Origin: Zunongwangia sp. HGR-M22
GTDB taxonomy: Bacteria > Bacteroidota > Bacteroidia > Flavobacteriales > Flavobacteriaceae
Direction: 5' to 3'
DNA length: 64,000 nucleotides
Assembly (NCBI RefSeq): GCF_027594425.1
Contig: NZ_CP115159.1
Coordinates: 3,123,001-3,187,000, forward strand
Positions 57,315-64,000 of the stretch are shown here, piece by piece. The translations under genes and the position numbers were made by a program. The notes below the pieces were generated by a model that was not told the origin of the DNA, did no database searches, and saw nothing but the letters and a program-made list of their open reading frames with translations. Within the stretch, counting starts at the first letter, position 1. Every line of letters begins with the position of its first letter.

Positions 57315-58509
57315 GAAACAGATTAATTAATTCGTTTAGAATGTCCTGCGCTACCTCAGACTTCTGTTTTAACCCAAAAGTTTTAACTTCTTCAGCAAAA
57401 ACAAAACTTACTTTATTCGTATCGCTTTGAAAACCCGCGCCTTTATCCTGTAAAGAATTTAGCACAACAAAATCGAGATTCTTTCTTTTCAGTTTAGATT
57501 TTGCATTTTCTAACTCGTTATTAGTTTCTAAAGCAAATCCAATTAATTTCTGATGACGCTTATTTTCGCCTAAAGCTTTTAAAATATCCTGTGTTTTGAT
57601 GAGTTTTATAGTTAAATTCTCATCTGCTTTTTTAATTTTTTGATCAGATACTTTTTCTGGAGTATAATCTGAAACTGCCGCTGCTGCTATAACTGCGTGT
57701 ACACTTCCAAAATGCTCCATAACTGCATCGTACATTTGCTGGGTATTGGTGACTTTTATTAAATTCACCAGATCTTTTTCTATCTGCAAATGTGTGGGAC
57801 CAGAAACCAAAATTACCTCAGCGCCCAAATTTGCGGCAACTTTTGCAATTTCATACCCCATTTTACCACTACTGTGATTGCCTATAAAACGTACGGGATC
57901 TATAGCTTCGTAAGTTGGCCCCGCTGTAACCATTATCTTTTTACCTTTTAAAGGTAAAGATGCCGACAAATCATTTTCTAAAAAACTAATTATTTCTTCG
58001 GGTTCGGCCATTCTTCCTTTACCGCTTAATCCACTAGCAAGTTCTCCTGTTCCCGCAGGAATCATAAGATTACCGTAATTTTCTAAAGTTTCGAAATTAT
58101 TTTTAGTAGAAGGATGCTTGTACATATCCAGATCCATAGCAGGTGCATAATAAACCGGACATTTGGCCGAAGCATATGTTGCGAGTAAAAAGTTATCACT
58201 ATTACCCGAAACCATCTTGGAAAGTGTATTGGCTGTTGCGGGCGCGATAAGCATAATATCTGCCCATAATCCTAGTTCTACATGATTATTCCAAACTTCG
58301 TTTTCTTCTTCAGTAAAAGAAGAATAAACTTCGTTTTTGGAAAGCGTAGAAAGGGTAAGCGGAGTAATAAATTCTTTTGCAGCCGGCGTCATCACCACAC
58401 GGACTTCTGCGCCGGCTTTAATAAAAAGTCGAACTAACGAGGCCGTTTTATAAGCCGCAATACCGCCGGTTATACCCAAAAGTATTTTTTTGCCTCGTAG
58501 TACAGACAT
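57307..58509 (-). CDS. coaBC: Bifunctional phosphopantothenoylcysteine decarboxylase/phosphopantothenate-cysteine ligase
   Basis: Two steps of coenzyme A synthesis. 400 residues. N-terminal flavoprotein CoaC domain (GITGGIAAYKTASLVR, active-site His in WNNHVEL, PAMDLDMY) about 1-180; C-terminal CoaB ligase (MVTAGPTYEAIDPVRFIGN, then SSGKMGYEIA) about 190-400. Follows rpoZ by 30 bases and overlaps DUF4835. Confidence 0.97.
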   Translation of the reverse strand: MSVLRGKKILLGITGGIAAYKTASLVRLFIKAGAEVRVVMTPAAKEFITPLTLSTLSKNEVYSSFTEEENEVWNNHVELGLWADIMLIAPATANTLSKMVSGNSDNFLLATYASAKCPVYYAPAMDLDMYKHPSTKNNFETLENYGNLMIPAGTGELASGLSGKGRMAEPEEIISFLENDLSASLPLKGKKIMVTAGPTYEAIDPVRFIGNHSSGKMGYEIAKVAANLGAEVILVSGPTHLQIEKDLVNLIKVTNTQQMYDAVMEHFGSVHAVIAAAAVSDYTPEKVSDQKIKKADENLTIKLIKTQDILKALGENKRHQKLIGFALETNNELENAKSKLKRKNLDFVVLNSLQDKGAGFQSDTNKVSFVFAEEVKTFGLKQKSEVAQDILNELINLFHE

Positions 58510-58539
58510 AATATTAGAATCTATTATTAAGAATCTTAA

Positions 58540-58872
58540 TTAGATTGCTTCTTCTGAATCTTTGGTGTTACGATAGTAAATCTTATCGCTTAACCACTCT
58601 TCTACTGCCAAAGCATGTGGCTTAGGAAGTCTTTCGTAAAACTTAGAAACTTCAATTTGCTCCTTATTTTCGAAAATTTCATCTAAACTATCGTTGTAAG
58701 TTGCAAACTCATCCAGCTTTTCCAATAGCTCTTTTTTGATTTCTGAATTGATCTGATTAGCTCTTTTAGCGATAATTGAAATTGCCTCGTAGATGTTATC
58801 TGTAGGGGCATCAATCTTGTTTTTGTCGAGCGTAGTAGTATTAACCGCTGCTTCAGTTTTTTTAATATCCAT
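58540..58872 (-). CDS. rpoZ: DNA-directed RNA polymerase omega subunit (Bacteroidota type)
   Basis: Small RNA polymerase subunit that helps assembly of beta'. 110 residues. The NIYEAISIIAKRANQIN core with following KKELLEKLDEF is the Bacteroidota form; the C-terminal half is longer than in E. coli. Lies 10 bases after bamD and 30 before coaBC. Confidence 0.92.
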   Translation of the reverse strand: MDIKKTEAAVNTTTLDKNKIDAPTDNIYEAISIIAKRANQINSEIKKELLEKLDEFATYNDSLDEIFENKEQIEVSKFYERLPKPHALAVEEWLSDKIYYRNTKDSEEAI

Positions 58873-58882
58873 TTTCCTTAAA

Positions 58883-59713
58883 CTAATTAAAAGTTTTCAA
58901 CCTTGCTTGTATCTCTTCGTATGCTTCGTCTACATTCGCAAGATACTCACCATCAGGATAACTCTTCTTGTATGCCTGATAATATTCTTTCGCTTCTTGT
59001 AAACGTTCTTGCATTAAATTCCTATAACTATTAATAGCATAAGAATATGCTGCGTCAAATCTTAGGTAAAACGCTTCTTCGCGATATGGTGTCCCAGGAT
59101 AATCTGCTATAAAATTATTGAATGAGGTAATTGCCGCGGTAAAGTTTCCTTCGCGATAATTCCCCCCAATTCTCCAATATTGTTTAGCTATTTCAAATGC
59201 TTTTTTCTCTAATTTTAATCGCAGCTCGGTTGCCATAACATTGGCTTCCTCTACATATTCACCATCAGGATACTTGTTAAGATAATTTTGTAGTGCCTCT
59301 ACAGCCTTATTTGTATCTGTTTGATCTAACTCGAAACGTGGTGATTCTTCATAGTAACTTTTAGCCGCTTTAAAAGATGCTTCTTCTACCTTATCACTAT
59401 TTGGATAAGATTGAACAAATCGCTCAAACTCAAAACTTGACAAATAATAATCCCCAACCTGATAATAAGAATCGGCATAAAGATAGCTTAATTTCTCACC
59501 CTGAGGTTTTCCACGGTATTGGGGTAAAATCTGTTCAAAAAGACGAAGCGCTTTTCTATATTTACGGTTGCTATCTTCTTCTTTAGCCTCATTGTAAAGT
59601 TTTTCAGCAAAGGTGTATTTATCACCCGCATTCTCACTTTTTAACACTTTTTGGTAGTCACTACAGGACTGAAGAATAAAAATAAAACCTAGTAAGAGTA
59701 ATCCTTTTCTCAT
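58883..59713 (-). CDS. bamD: Outer membrane protein assembly factor BamD
   Basis: Lipoprotein of the BAM complex that inserts beta-barrel proteins into the outer membrane. I start at ATG 59713 (276 residues, MRKGLLLLGF), with lipobox LQSC; ATGs at 59716 and 59728 are alternatives, but the upstream one almost touches the -7 box. TPR-like repeats (YYLSSFEFERFVQSYPNSDKVE and following) are characteristic. First gene of a five-gene cluster. Confidence 0.93.
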   Translation of the reverse strand: MRKGLLLLGFIFILQSCSDYQKVLKSENAGDKYTFAEKLYNEAKEEDSNRKYRKALRLFEQILPQYRGKPQGEKLSYLYADSYYQVGDYYLSSFEFERFVQSYPNSDKVEEASFKAAKSYYEESPRFELDQTDTNKAVEALQNYLNKYPDGEYVEEANVMATELRLKLEKKAFEIAKQYWRIGGNYREGNFTAAITSFNNFIADYPGTPYREEAFYLRFDAAYSYAINSYRNLMQERLQEAKEYYQAYKKSYPDGEYLANVDEAYEEIQARLKTFN

Positions 59714-59732
59714 CATTTGTAAAAACATCTTG

Positions 59733-59740
59733 CAAAAGTA
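59733..59740 (-). promoter_or_regulatory. -7 box of bamD operon
   Basis: TACTTTTG on the minus strand is a perfect TAnnTTTG box, 4 bases before ATG 59728 and 19 before ATG 59713. Confidence 0.6.
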
Positions 59741-59860
59741 CAGTTTTTGGAATTATAAAAAAAACTTTCCGTACCTACAACATTAACAGTAAAAGCCTTT
59801 ATTTATTATAGCTGAGCGAAGTTTATTTTTCTATTCGGAAATTTTCTTCTGCTCTAAACG

Positions 59861-59885
59861 AAAAAAAGCTGCCTAAAGCAGCTTT
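59861..59885 (-). terminator. Terminator of dapA
   Basis: AAAGCTGC-TTTAG-GCAGCTTT hairpin followed on the minus strand by a T-run. It lies 30 bases beyond the dapA stop codon. Confidence 0.85.
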
Positions 59886-59914
59886 AATTTATATCGAAAT
59901 TAATCAAATTCTTG

Positions 59915-60805
59915 CTAAACGATAGCGGTATGAAATTGATTAATAAATTCACCAATTTTGTTTTGCAATCCTTCTGAAGCATTTACCAAAGGCAATCTTA
60001 CATTTTTATCGCAGATTCCTTTTTTCTCTAATATTGCTTTAATACCTACCGGATTACCTTCAGCAAAAGCCAAATCTATAGAAGGCGCTATTTTGTAATG
60101 TATTTGGTAGGCTTCTTTTGCGTTTCCTTCCAAACCTAATTGTACCATTTGGGAAAATTCAGCAGGAAATGCCTGCCCTATTACAGAAATCACTCCTGCT
60201 CCACCAGCAAGCGTCATTGGCAGTGTAATCATATCGTCACCAGAAATCACTTTAAAATCTTCTGGCACAAGACTAATCAACTTCATAGCCTGTACTATAT
60301 CTCCCGCTGCTTCCTTCACTCCTATTACATTATCACATTCCAGAGCAATTCTAGCAATAGTTTCTGGCAACATATTAGATCCTGTTCTTCCAGGTACATT
60401 ATATAAAATTATAGGTAGCGGTGATGCTTCTGCTATCATTTTAAAATGCTGAAAAATCCCTTCCTGCGATGGTTTACTATAATATGGAGAAACCGATAAA
60501 ACTGCCTGAAAATCTTTAAGGTTTGTAGATTTAACTTCGTCTACCACAGCCATAGTATTATTTCCTCCTATCCCTAAAACCAAAGGAAGACGACCATTAT
60601 TTACTGTAACAATACATTTAATTACCTGTTCTTTTTCCTGTTTAGTAAGCGTTGTATATTCTCCTGTAGTTCCTAAAACTACAAGATAATCGATACCATT
60701 TGCGATTTGATCTTCTACCAATCGCTCTAAAGCTTCAAAATCTACACTTAGATCATTTTTAAAAGGAGTTACTAATGCCACTCCTGTGCCTACAAACGCG
60801 CTCAT
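59915..60805 (-). CDS. dapA: 4-hydroxy-tetrahydrodipicolinate synthase
   Basis: First committed step of lysine and diaminopimelate synthesis: condenses pyruvate with aspartate semialdehyde. I start at ATG 60805 (296 residues, [15 protein letters not shown]), which fits the family; an ATG at 60832 would add 9 residues. Schiff base Lys164 in GVKEAAGD, Tyr135 in YNVPGRTG, and GTTGEYTTL are all present. Confidence 0.95.
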   Translation of the reverse strand: MSAFVGTGVALVTPFKNDLSVDFEALERLVEDQIANGIDYLVVLGTTGEYTTLTKQEKEQVIKCIVTVNNGRLPLVLGIGGNNTMAVVDEVKSTNLKDFQAVLSVSPYYSKPSQEGIFQHFKMIAEASPLPIILYNVPGRTGSNMLPETIARIALECDNVIGVKEAAGDIVQAMKLISLVPEDFKVISGDDMITLPMTLAGGAGVISVIGQAFPAEFSQMVQLGLEGNAKEAYQIHYKIAPSIDLAFAEGNPVGIKAILEKKGICDKNVRLPLVNASEGLQNKIGEFINQFHTAIV

Positions 60806-61137
60806 CTTCTCGTATTCGTTTAATTTCATCAATATTTCAGCGTCATTTTTAAATAGTAACCTATACTAACTCTCACTCTTCAGTTAATAAATTCCTATTT
60901 TATCAAAAGCTTTATTCAAGCAAATTTCACATGATGCTGGTCGACAAATGTAAATAATTTCATATAGAATTTTACTAGCAGGAGATCCTCAATATCGCTA
61001 CCTATTTCTATATTTAACAGGTTTGTTTTTTTTGTTACAATAAATACACATTATCGCCTACCTTCATTAATTTCTTCGGAAGAAAAACGGCATACTTTCT
61101 GAATCTGTTTACCTTTGTAGCGCAATTTTAAATTTCT
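60806..61137. promoter_or_regulatory. Divergent region between dapA and split nucleotidase genes
   Basis: A 332-base AT-rich spacer without a gene. On the plus strand TACCTTTG (61110-61117) is a perfect TAnnTTTG box 20 bases before ATG 61138. The dapA promoter was not recognised. Confidence 0.55.
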
Positions 61138-61902
61138 ATGAAAAGAAACATTCTATTATTTTTTTCAGCAATAAGTATACTTACTTTTTCGGCCTGTAAA
61201 TCTGGCCCCGGAAATTCCAAGACTCAAATTGAAGCCAAAGAAATTCCTATCGATAGCACAATTTCAGCAGATAAAGAAATCGAAGATTACATTGCTCCCT
61301 ATAAAGAACATCTTAATGAAACCTTAGATACGCCCATAGCCTACAATCCAACTGTCTTAAGCAAAGGAGAAAAGGGGATGAATACCGGTATTGGTAATCT
61401 AATGGCCGATATTGTGATGGAACAATCTAATCCTGTTTTTGAAAATCGCACCGGTAATTCTATTGATTTTGTTTTGCTGAATTATGGCGGTATTCGTGCC
61501 GAATTAAATAAAGGGGATATTACAACGCGTGATGCCTACAACATGATGCCTTTTGAAAATCAAATTGTAATTGCTGAATTATCTGGGAAAAAGGTAAAAG
61601 ACTTACTTTCTTATCTTGAAAAAGGAAAATCTGCACATCCTGTTAGCGGCATAAAAATAAATATGGATAAAGATTATCACATTACTGAAGCCAGTGTAAA
61701 CGGACAAAAAATTAATGAATCTCAAAATTATTTCATAGCAACTTCAGATTATTTACAACAAGGTGGAGATAGTATGAACTTTTTTAAAGATCCAGTTAAT
61801 TTATACAATATCGATTATAAATTGAGAAATGCTATTATCGATTATTTTGAAAAAACCGATACCATTACGGCTACACAAGACGATAGATTTATTAAAGAAT
61901 AG
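61138..61902 (+). CDS. 5'-nucleotidase C-terminal domain lipoprotein
   Basis: Substrate-recognition half of a UshA-type 5'-nucleotidase as a separate protein. 254 residues; lipoprotein with Cys20 in FSAC. 5_nucleotid_C signatures: GNLMADIV, LNYGGIRAEL, MMPFENQIV, and the C-terminal TSDYLQQGGDSM. It lacks the metal-binding domain, which is in the next gene (15 bases downstream). Together they probably hydrolyse nucleotides or similar phosphates in the envelope (inference). Confidence 0.88.
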   Translation: MKRNILLFFSAISILTFSACKSGPGNSKTQIEAKEIPIDSTISADKEIEDYIAPYKEHLNETLDTPIAYNPTVLSKGEKGMNTGIGNLMADIVMEQSNPVFENRTGNSIDFVLLNYGGIRAELNKGDITTRDAYNMMPFENQIVIAELSGKKVKDLLSYLEKGKSAHPVSGIKINMDKDYHITEASVNGQKINESQNYFIATSDYLQQGGDSMNFFKDPVNLYNIDYKLRNAIIDYFEKTDTITATQDDRFIKE

Positions 61903-61917
61903 CTGAAAATAAACATT

Positions 61918-62823
61918 ATGAAAAGAAGAAATTTTATTCAGCAAACATCAGCAGCTTCAGCATTTGTAGGATTAGGTGGTTTATCTTCACTTAGTTTTAC
62001 TGAAGCTCCAAAACACATTACTATACTTCATACTAACGATGTACACAGTCATATCGAAGCATTTGGCCCAGATCACCATAGGAATCCAAACATGGGCGGA
62101 GTAGCTAAAAGAGCTGTTTTAATTGAAAGAATAAGGCGTGAAAACCCTAATACGCTTTTGTTGGATGCCGGAGATATTTTTCAGGGAACGCCGTATTTTA
62201 ATTTTTATGGCGGCGAGCTGGAATTCAAATTAATGAGCAAATTAAAGTATGATGCTTCTACTTTAGGTAATCATGATTTTGATAACGGAATCGATGGTTT
62301 ATATGCTCAACTTCCTCATGCAGATTTTGATTTTCTGATCTCAAATTACGATTTCAGTAATACTATTATGGACGGGCACACAAAACCGTACAAAATTTTC
62401 ACAAAAAGCGATATTAAAATCGGCGTTTTTGGTGTAGGAATAGAATTAAAAGGTCTGGTTAACGATAAGCTATACAAAGAAACGAAGTATCTGGATCCTG
62501 TTGAAATGGCCACAGACATGAGTAACGTTTTGAAAAACGAAGAAAACTGCGATCTCGTTATTTGTCTCTCTCACCTGGGATATAAATATGACAGCCAAAA
62601 AATGGATGACCATAAATTAGCCGCTAAAACCGATAATATCGATTTAATTATTGGAGGTCACACCCATACTTTTTTAAACAAACCTACTGTGATTAAAAAC
62701 AAAGTAGACAAAGAGGTAATGATTAATCAAGTAGGATGTTACGGACTTTATCTAGGCCGAATTGATTTTTATTTAAACGGAAAAAAACCTTCTGTTAGCA
62801 ACGGTAAAAGTATGCAGGTTTAA
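61918..62823 (+). CDS. 5'-nucleotidase metallophosphatase domain protein, TAT-type signal
   Basis: Metal-binding catalytic half of a UshA-type 5'-nucleotidase. 301 residues. The N-terminus KRRNFIQQ with a hydrophobic stretch (residues about 10-28) is a twin-arginine signal. Metal ligands: HTNDVHSH, AGDIFQGTPYF, GNHDFDNG, and GGHTHT. The companion C-terminal domain is encoded just upstream, so the two-domain enzyme is split and the halves are in reversed order. Confidence 0.9.
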   Translation: MKRRNFIQQTSAASAFVGLGGLSSLSFTEAPKHITILHTNDVHSHIEAFGPDHHRNPNMGGVAKRAVLIERIRRENPNTLLLDAGDIFQGTPYFNFYGGELEFKLMSKLKYDASTLGNHDFDNGIDGLYAQLPHADFDFLISNYDFSNTIMDGHTKPYKIFTKSDIKIGVFGVGIELKGLVNDKLYKETKYLDPVEMATDMSNVLKNEENCDLVICLSHLGYKYDSQKMDDHKLAAKTDNIDLIIGGHTHTFLNKPTVIKNKVDKEVMINQVGCYGLYLGRIDFYLNGKKPSVSNGKSMQV

Positions 62824-62916
62824 TTCAGAATATCTATAATCGAAGATCTAAAATTGTTTATTTTGTAAGCAAATGATCTTTACAACGCCTAAGGCACTAC
62901 TTAAAAAAATAGCACA

Positions 62917-63612
62917 ATGAGTTTATTAGAAGATTTACATTGGCGATATGCCACCAAAAAAATGAATGGCAAAAAAGTGCCTCAAGATAAATTGGATTAT
63001 ATATTAGAAGCGGCACGTTTAGCTCCTTCTTCTTCAGGCTTACAGCCGTATAAGATTATTGTAATTTCAGACAAAGCTTTATTAGAGAAAATAAAAGGAA
63101 TTTCTTGGAATCAGAGTCAGATTACCGATTGTTCTCATCTTCTAGTTTTTGCTGCATGGGATCATTACAGCAACGAACGTGTTTCTGAAGTTTTTAATTA
63201 CACGATGGACGAGCGTGGTTTACCCCACGAAACGATGGACGATTACAAAGCTAATATCTTAAGTTTATACGAGCCATTAGGACAAACTTGGCAAGCCGAA
63301 CATGCTTCTAAGCAAAGTTATATTTCTTTCGCCATGGCTATCGCCGCAGCTGCCGAGCAAAAAGTTGATGCTACACCGGTAGAAGGTTTTGTGCCTGAAC
63401 AACTGGACAAACTTCTTAAATTGGAAGGAAGTGGTTATAAGAGTACGCTTTTACTACCATTGGGATACCGTGAAGAAGAAAACGACTGGTTGGTAAACAT
63501 GAAAAAAGTACGTACGCCTAAAGAAGATTTTATTAGCGAAATGACCATAGCTGATGCCGCTGAATATAACGAAGAGCCTATGGATAAATCTATTGGTGAT
63601 TTAAAGAAATAA
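62917..63612 (+). CDS. NAD(P)H-dependent nitroreductase family oxidoreductase
   Basis: Flavin-dependent oxidoreductase, NfsB-like. 231 residues, no signal peptide. RYATKKMNGKKVP, the FMN loop LAPSSSGLQPYKI and LPLGYREEENDW are family-typical. Physiological substrate unknown. A strong terminator follows 31 bases after the stop. Confidence 0.9.
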   Translation: MSLLEDLHWRYATKKMNGKKVPQDKLDYILEAARLAPSSSGLQPYKIIVISDKALLEKIKGISWNQSQITDCSHLLVFAAWDHYSNERVSEVFNYTMDERGLPHETMDDYKANILSLYEPLGQTWQAEHASKQSYISFAMAIAAAAEQKVDATPVEGFVPEQLDKLLKLEGSGYKSTLLLPLGYREEENDWLVNMKKVRTPKEDFISEMTIADAAEYNEEPMDKSIGDLKK

Positions 63613-63643
63613 GTTTTTCACTTAGAAAATATTTCAATGCATA

Positions 63644-63674
63644 AAAAAGCCTTATCAAAATGATAAGGCTTTTT
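63644..63674. terminator. Terminator between nitroreductase and sulfatase genes
   Basis: AAAAAGCCTTATCA-AAA-TGATAAGGCTTTTT, 14 base pairs; serves both convergent genes. Confidence 0.92.
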
Positions 63675-63691
63675 GTTTTTAAGCAAATCCT

Positions 63692-64000
63692 TTATTTCTG
63701 TTTTTCTAAATATTCCTGATATAATCTTTTCATTTCTTCAGGTTCTAATTTCCAGTATTCTACTAAAGGATTCTCTTTTACTTTCTCTTTATATTCTTCG
63801 ATATATTTTTGATTTAAACTATCGTTATCATCATATTTATCGCGTAAAGCTTCAAGCCTTTTGTGCAGTTCTTTTTTTACTTCATCGTAAGCAGGATCTC
63901 CATAAACATTCTGCATTTCATTAGGATCTTTTTCCAGATCATATAATTCCCACACATCCATATCGTAATAAAAATGTATTAATTTATATTTATCGGTAGT
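63692..64000 (-). CDS. Sulfatase family protein, C-terminal end (5' part outside window)
   Basis: Only the last 102 codons are in the window; the frame is open to position 64000. The sequence [25 protein letters not shown] is the C-terminal signature of arylsulfatase-like enzymes in Bacteroidota. The remaining helical tail ([18 protein letters not shown]) is usual. The formylglycine Cys/Ser site is outside, so substrate and subfamily cannot be given. Confidence 0.85.
   Translation of the reverse strand, partial: TTDKYKLIHFYYDMDVWELYDLEKDPNEMQNVYGDPAYDEVKKELHKRLEALRDKYDDNDSLNQKYIEEYKEKVKENPLVEYWKLEPEEMKRLYQEYLEKQK

Overview
The window looks like a chromosome segment of a member of the Bacteroidota, most likely a marine or environmental Flavobacteriaceae. 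The reasons are: paired SusC/SusD genes, a hybrid two-component sensor (HTCS), the Bacteroidota-type RNA polymerase omega subunit, DUF4835 and DUF3857 proteins, TAnnTTTG-type -7 promoter boxes, AT-rich spacers with weak ribosome binding sites, and several TTG/GTG starts. Genus cannot be assigned from the sequence alone.

Positions 1-34187 are a hemicellulose-degradation region made of three transcription blocks. (1) PUL-1, minus strand, 14097 to below 1: HTCS, SusC, SusD, a surface lipoprotein, a GH2 enzyme and a GH31 enzyme cut by the window edge. GH2 plus GH31 suggests xyloglucan or another alpha-xylosyl/alpha-glucosyl-decorated glycan. (2) A beta-mannan operon, minus strand, 25060-16086: GH26 mannanase, sodium/sugar symporter, GH130 mannosylglucose phosphorylase, cellobiose-2-epimerase-type enzyme, GH5 mannanase and GH3 beta-glucosidase. 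An AraC-type regulator is divergent from it. Together these encode cleavage of mannan to mannobiose, import, epimerisation to mannosyl-glucose and phosphorolysis. (3) PUL-2, minus strand, 34187-26204: SusC, SusD, a TIG-domain glycan-binding lipoprotein, GH27 alpha-galactosidase and a second GH5, fitting galacto(gluco)mannan. A SGNH acetylesterase (14605-15981) lies between blocks 1 and 2. The PUL-2 SusD gene carries one in-frame TGA where the family normally has glycine, the most striking anomaly in the window.

Positions 34472-36285 are an accessory scar: an IS3-family element whose transposase reads toward PUL-2, then a frameshifted GIY-YIG-like pseudogene. A tRNA-Ser(TGA) follows, with its own promoter and terminator.

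From 36628 to the end the window is mostly housekeeping: SGNH hydrolase, M28 peptidase, pcm, a Gfo/Idh oxidoreductase, 3-hydroxyacyl-CoA dehydrogenase, DUF1015, the YggS-type PLP protein, an exonuclease/GIY-YIG fusion, a DUF3857 protein, a voltage-gated-type potassium channel with a C-terminal zinc ribbon, miaA, a histidine kinase/response regulator pair, a GT2/YbbR/coaE operon, fabI, recN, DUF4835, coaBC, rpoZ, bamD, dapA, a two-gene split 5'-nucleotidase, a nitroreductase and the C-terminus of a sulfatase. Several strong hairpin terminators and -7 boxes can be read directly and help to fix starts. No CRISPR array, prophage or rRNA was seen.
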